Source: Pseudopyrenochaeta lycopersici (lineage: Eukaryota; Ascomycota; Dothideomycetes; Pleosporales; Pseudopyrenochaetaceae). Taken from it: a DNA stretch of 64,000 nucleotides. The stretch lies in assembly GCA_003313425.1 (NCBI GenBank), contig NHZP01000025.1, forward strand, positions 310,001 through 374,000, read 5' to 3'. Position 1 is the first letter of the stretch, and each line of letters starts with the position of its first letter. A program made the position numbers and the translations under genes. The notes below the pieces were generated by a model, which saw only the letters and a program-made list of their open reading frames with translations, made no database searches and was not told the origin of the DNA. Below, one piece after another: positions 59,876 through 64,000 of the stretch.

Positions 59876-60552
59876 GTGTGTCGGAGTATGGTGGCTGCCC
59901 GATGTGCTCGGTCTTATACAGGCAAAATGACGCAATGCGTGTACGATGTTTTGGCAGGCCTGACAAAGGCCGCTGCCCGCAAGGAATGAATGGAGCGGAT
60001 GCTGCCAGTTATATGCGATGAATATCTTACAGGAGCTTGGGAGCATTTCAAAAGCTGTAAGAAAAAGAGGCCGAAGGGAGGTTGGTAAGCTCCACGCATG
60101 CAATTGCCAGGCGACAATGGGAAAAGTATTGCAAAAGTAACCAAGCAAATACCCAAACTGCCCCCCATGACACTTGCGGGTTTATCCTTCAGCAACCTAT
60201 GAATTATATGTTTGGGAAAGGAATGCGTCGAGTGGAACGTAGCACACTAAAGCTATAGGATGTCATTCGTTTTCAACTGTCCTCAGAGCAGGGCTCTTTG
60301 CAGCTGTTCTTCTTGGCACGATCGCAGCTGCGCCTAAGCTTACACGTTTCATTGAATGTAAGGCACACTAACTAAATGCCAAGTTTAAATTGAACCCTAC
60401 ACTGAGGATGTAGGGAGTTGCTAGCGGAATCTAATAATACCACTGTGTTTCATCTGTCATTTATCGTACACTCTCCCCTAAGTACTAATTGAACCAAGCA
60501 TATTTTGCTACTTTATTAAGGTTAGCTATTTGCATACGGAACAGCGTCTATA
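59876..60552. other. Intergenic, possible further coding scrap
   Basis: The plus strand near 59990-60085 reads RMLPVICDEYLTGAWEHFKS and CKKKRPKGGW, which looks like former coding sequence of an unrecognised protein. Nothing else is supported. Confidence 0.3.
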
Positions 60553-62883
60553 CTAACCTTTCCCGAGTGGCTGTGTTTCCCATAATCCGCGCTCTGACTG
60601 TTTCAATAGTCCAAGTCTACACAGCCTTGGAGACCAAACACCCGATGGGTATGGCTCCAGCTTCTGAGCTTTGAAACACTCTGATAAGCTTTCCCCATGA
60701 TGCAAGTCAAAACTTTTGAGCTTTTCACGAGCTCTTTCTAACAACTCGACTCTAGGACACTGGCCGGAAAATTTTACAACCCAGAAGTTTCTTCTCGGCT
60801 TACCTTGGAGGACAGAATTTTCGCCATATTCGTACTCTAACTCACTTAGAGGGGTAAATGCGAGTGTGTGCTTCGCTGCGTCGAAGGTGAAGAGACTCAC
60901 AAGATCATCACCACCCATGCGACATCGGCCAACTGCGAGAGGCAACCCTTTGGAAATAATGTCGCAGATGTATAAAATCACTGGATTGCCCCAGGGGTGA
61001 CTAGGCATCAGAATAGGTGGAGGAGTGCTGGAACCAGGGAGACTTTCAAAATAAAGTAACAACGGCTGACCAAGCTGTCGTCCATTGGGATCCAGTCTTG
61101 CTCCATCTTCGGCCCAGCTCGGCCATGGTGCCTGCTCGCGGTACCACTTCTCAAAGCCATCGAGAAGTTCCCCTATTTCGTCAGGATGGGAGAGTGGACG
61201 CGGTAATGACAATACCAGTAGTAACTCTAGCAGATCTCTCCGGTTGAGCTTGAGTAGTTGACCAACAAGGGTTTGTCCAAGTTTGTGACCGATGGCATCG
61301 AGCGCTCTATCTTTAAGATCTATTCGTCGAGCATACTCTATCAGCCGAGATATCTCCTCCTTGCAATCCGCGAAGCCATGGAAAGGAGCGATGTTCCAGA
61401 GAATGCCTCGTACCAGCAACATCTCGTCCATGACCAAGCACGGATCCCCACATTTTCGATGGTCTGCCAACATCAACTCGCCAGGTAAGGGTAGACTTTC
61501 CAGGTTGTTCTTTTGCGGTCCAGTCCCTGCGGAAAGCCAGCGTGGCAAGCCGGATACCTGTGTCACTTTAGTAGGCATGCCAGCTTTGTCTTTCCAAGGA
61601 TCAGGATTCCAGAAGAGAACGCTCAGATCGCCATTGTAGAGGGCAATGGCTATAACGCAGGCACTAAAACTCAGGCCGCTTTTGACCACAGCGTCAGTAT
61701 TGAGGCAGTACGGGTATTGTGCCAAATTCCCTAAGATAGCAAGCCTATCAGAGACCTTCAGGTTCCGCTTCCCGAGGAGGATTTTATAAGCGGCAGCCAT
61801 TTTCATGCGTAGTGGTTTGTACAGGCGAGTCTGCCTATTTTGCAGATTAGAATGTCTCACCCAAAAGGGGATGTTCACTGACTGCAGCCCATTACAATGT
61901 TTGTGAATCCTTTTTATCTCTTCATCCTCAGCGTCAGCTAGTGTAAACGTGCGGTGACTGATACCCGATGCGTAAGCGGCCAAAGATTGATCCAGCCAAA
62001 TGCTGAAGAATCTGGTGCTCATGTTCGACAAGTCCATTACATCTCCGTACCCCAGCTCCCATTGCCGAAAAGCCTTTTGTTGCCGAGGGCTTAAATCGGT
62101 GCTATGATGGACCTCAATCGTTCGTCGCCATTCACCTCCGAATATATCAAGATCATCTTCCCAACCGATAGAGTATGTCAGTCTCTCTGGCCTCGTATTC
62201 GTCCACTCTTGTGTTGTCCAGGCACGCGTGAACCACCTATCGGCCAAGATTCTGTCTCGCAGGTCTTCACATTCGCCATAACGAAGAAGATTGGGGAGGG
62301 CTCGAATATCATCAACAGATCGCACGTGGCAATCTAGTAGGACCAGAGTATGGGCGGCCCTCTGATAAACCACGTGCATAGATTGAATCGCCTTTTGCTT
62401 GTCGGATTCATTACCTTGGTCGATACACTCCTGGTCGATCCAGATCATAGAAATGCCTCTCGATGATGCAAAATGCATGGCTCGCCAGAGAACTCCGGTA
62501 TTTGCGCGTACAATACGTATATTAGGGTGTCCTTCCTGGTCCATCCCGGGAACGCGAACTCGTAGAGGTGGCTCGGAGTGGAAACCGTGACGGCCGGTCC
62601 AACAATACGAAACTGCGATATATCTTGTGTCTAGCGAAGACTGACCGCTGACAAGGTCTAAATCATACTTTCTGTCATTGTTGTTTGATCCGATGGCCAC
62701 TATAAATCGGAGCTTGTTGGCCCAGGGAAGAAATTCGGATTCCTCAAACATCAGATTCTGTGCCCGTCCAATGTGCTTGGCAACATCTCCATTCGCGACC
62801 CGGTTGAGAAGCATGGCGGAGTCATCTGTCAAATCTGGTGGTAAACCATCGTTAGAACCCTCGTATTCGCGAAGCGCAGACAT
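60553..62883 (-). CDS. HET-domain protein, 776 aa
   Basis: The first in-frame ATG is 62883 (MSALREYEGSNDGLPPDLTD); the frame is open 27 codons further up (VDVTGLTPEPYWWAENHRHP) without ATG, so a spliced upstream exon is possible (acceptor CCTTTGTAG). The HET domain shows its three usual blocks: RYIAVSYCW near residue 90, SMIWIDQECIDQGNESDKQK with VVYQRAAHTLVLL near 147-180, and DRWFTRAWTTQEW near 215. A long C-terminal region of unknown fold follows (IAALYNGDLSVLFWNPDP). HET proteins trigger heterokaryon incompatibility or other programmed cell death in filamentous ascomycetes. The gene is intact and divergent from the membrane-protein gene to its right. Confidence 0.87.
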   Translation of the reverse strand: MSALREYEGSNDGLPPDLTDDSAMLLNRVANGDVAKHIGRAQNLMFEESEFLPWANKLRFIVAIGSNNNDRKYDLDLVSGQSSLDTRYIAVSYCWTGRHGFHSEPPLRVRVPGMDQEGHPNIRIVRANTGVLWRAMHFASSRGISMIWIDQECIDQGNESDKQKAIQSMHVVYQRAAHTLVLLDCHVRSVDDIRALPNLLRYGECEDLRDRILADRWFTRAWTTQEWTNTRPERLTYSIGWEDDLDIFGGEWRRTIEVHHSTDLSPRQQKAFRQWELGYGDVMDLSNMSTRFFSIWLDQSLAAYASGISHRTFTLADAEDEEIKRIHKHCNGLQSVNIPFWVRHSNLQNRQTRLYKPLRMKMAAAYKILLGKRNLKVSDRLAILGNLAQYPYCLNTDAVVKSGLSFSACVIAIALYNGDLSVLFWNPDPWKDKAGMPTKVTQVSGLPRWLSAGTGPQKNNLESLPLPGELMLADHRKCGDPCLVMDEMLLVRGILWNIAPFHGFADCKEEISRLIEYARRIDLKDRALDAIGHKLGQTLVGQLLKLNRRDLLELLLVLSLPRPLSHPDEIGELLDGFEKWYREQAPWPSWAEDGARLDPNGRQLGQPLLLYFESLPGSSTPPPILMPSHPWGNPVILYICDIISKGLPLAVGRCRMGGDDLVSLFTFDAAKHTLAFTPLSELEYEYGENSVLQGKPRRNFWVVKFSGQCPRVELLERAREKLKSFDLHHGESLSECFKAQKLEPYPSGVWSPRLCRLGLLKQSERGLWETQPLGKG

Positions 62884-63603
62884 GACTTCTGGATGGCGGT
62901 GGTTTTCCGCCCACCAGTATGGTTCTGGAGTCAGCCCCGTCACATCTACAAAGGCAAAAACCACCTAATTAACCCACCGAATTGGAGCGACGCACAGCCT
63001 TGCCAAGTATGTCTGCTATTTTGGTCCTGCCAAGGTCGTCATGCAGCTACAAATGATCCTAACAGTAAAAAATAGTTTCAACGTCCCTTCGGTTGTAGTG
63101 CAGACATCACAACCCGCAACTGATCGTCTTCCGATTAAGAATTAGGTGGGTAGCTAGTTTCACAAAGCTCAGCTGGCGGGCATTGCCACCGCCGATGGCT
63201 TGCGGCTGGCGACGTTCTCGCCAAAAACCATGGTCCGGATTGGTCGGGAGCGGCATAATCCGTTGGTCACCAGCCCCAAGCTGAATGAGATTGCTCAATT
63301 ATTCATAGGGATCCAGGCTCCTTGCTCAATTATTCTTATCAGGGCAGAATTAAACTGTCAAAGAATTTCGGTTCCACATACAGGTTCTGTAGAGCAAGGT
63401 AGCCTTCAAAGCTCTCGCTCATGCGATTTCTAGCACGTATCCGGGCCGTACATAGCGTTGCCCACCCTATATTCGATATCCGGACAGCTACTTGCCTTAC
63501 CTAGATCTTTACGGCACGACCTACGAGGCTCGTGGTATCTCAACAATATACTTATGGGGGAGCGGTGTCAGCCAATCAGCGAGGTCAGCACACCTTACTG
63601 AAG
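62884..63603. promoter_or_regulatory. Shared divergent intergenic region between HET and membrane-protein genes
   Basis: About 720 bp separate the two starts, and most of it is conserved in the inverted copy at 9158-9818. Both promoters must lie here. No specific operator was identified; conservation could simply reflect the duplication. Confidence 0.4.
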
Positions 63604-64000
63604 ATGACTTTAGAAGGTTGCGAGACAGTAACTTGCGGATTCTGGATTAATTGGAGTCAGTTTGCGCAAGTGACTCTATGTACAATTTCTGCTGACCTGT
63701 ATAGGCAAGGGAGCCATTCTTGGCTCGACTTTCACACTTCCGAATAGATATGGCCTAATTTTAGTCGCATTCATTACCTTGTGCATAAAATTTGCCGGTG
63801 GAGCTATGTGGGGAATTGTTCGCTATCTGATACATCAGATTAACGCGTCTCCACGGTCACAAGATGACGTGTATCACCAGCTCCAGCTTGTCTTACGGAA
63901 TGTAGAAAGCGAATTCCAGCTAATATTGGACCTTTTCAAGGTTGGGTACGGCCACAAAAAGAATCGATTAGACACATACAAACGCGCTCTCCCTCTGATT
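62937..64000 (+). repeat. Right arm of the ~1.06-kb inverted duplication
   Basis: Reverse complement of 8761-9818. The match reaches the last base of the window (AATCAGAGGG at 8761 pairs with the end), so the right copy continues beyond it. On its left the homology enters the first codons of the HET gene frame. Confidence 0.9.
63604..64000 (+). CDS. Second copy of the multi-pass membrane protein, 5' part (runs off the window)
   Basis: Exon 1 is 63604-63655 (MTLEGCETVTCGFWINW); a 49-nt intron (63656-63704, GTCAGT donor, GCTGACC branch, TATAG acceptor) is placed exactly as in the copy at 9157. Exon 2 continues with GAILGSTFTLPNRYGLILVA, FAGGAMWGIVRYLIHQINAS and FKVGYGHKKNRLDTYKRALP to the end. 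Residue changes relative to the left copy are few and mostly conservative (T to M, E to K, R to K), and there is no stop in this part. Same unknown family as the gene at 6899-9157. Confidence 0.8.

Noticed and set aside
62884..62964. HET protein starting at 62964
   Set aside because: The codon there is GTG, not ATG. The first ATG is 62883, or an upstream spliced exon supplies the start.
1..64000. CRISPR array, rRNA or tRNA genes
   Set aside because: No regularly spaced repeats of CRISPR type, no rRNA signature and no convincing tRNA cloverleaf were noticed; the DNA is fungal nuclear.

Overview
The window is nuclear DNA of a filamentous ascomycete (Pezizomycotina; a Dothideomycete would fit, but I cannot prove the class). 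The evidence is short GT-AG introns of 49-74 nt, HET, 2EXR, CorA-like and arrestin-like proteins of filamentous-fungal type, Tad-like LINE, Copia, hAT and pogo transposons, and nonsense changes of the kind left by repeat-induced point mutation. All family names come from motifs recognised by eye; no search was run.

The layout is a transposon-rich accessory region with few intact host genes. 1-5.4 kb: a Tad-like LINE whose RT core carries an in-frame insert. 5.8-6.3 kb: gene fragments. 6.9-9.2 kb: a three-exon membrane-protein gene on the minus strand. 9.2-15.5 kb: repeats, a MITE and gene remnants. 15.7-19.6 kb: two host genes, a hemerythrin-like protein and a Reg1-like PP1 regulator with a frameshift near its end. 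19.8-21.4 kb: dispersed non-coding repeats. 21.8-29.4 kb: three hAT transposons (one intact, one cut, one mutated with a perfect 8-bp target duplication). 30.5-36.3 kb: a 2EXR gene cut by an old solo LTR, then a young Copia element with gag and pol separated only by one UGA. 36.5-42.3 kb: the most unusual object, a 5.7-kb element with inverted ends and a 9-bp target duplication that encodes a RecQ-like helicase and, convergently, a large AT-hook protein with a transposase-like look. 43-49 kb: host-type genes (tandem-domain protein, 2EXR protein, four-exon CorA-like protein) with remnants between. 49.7-54.3 kb: another 2EXR gene cut by a hAT, a pogo remnant and two unrecognised ORFs. 55.3-60 kb: an arrestin-like gene with one nonsense codon, then broken fragments of AP-2 mu, an unknown protein and an alpha/beta hydrolase. 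60.5-64 kb: a HET-domain gene divergent from a second copy of the membrane-protein gene seen at 6.9-9.2 kb; the two copies and the sequence between the gene pair form an inverted repeat of about 1.06 kb whose arms lie 53 kb apart.

The genes do not form one pathway. What links them is genome dynamics: nested transposons, duplicated gene pairs, truncated 2EXR genes and captured exons beside possible self-recognition genes (HET). The candidate for a little-described system is the helicase/transposase element at 36531-42277.
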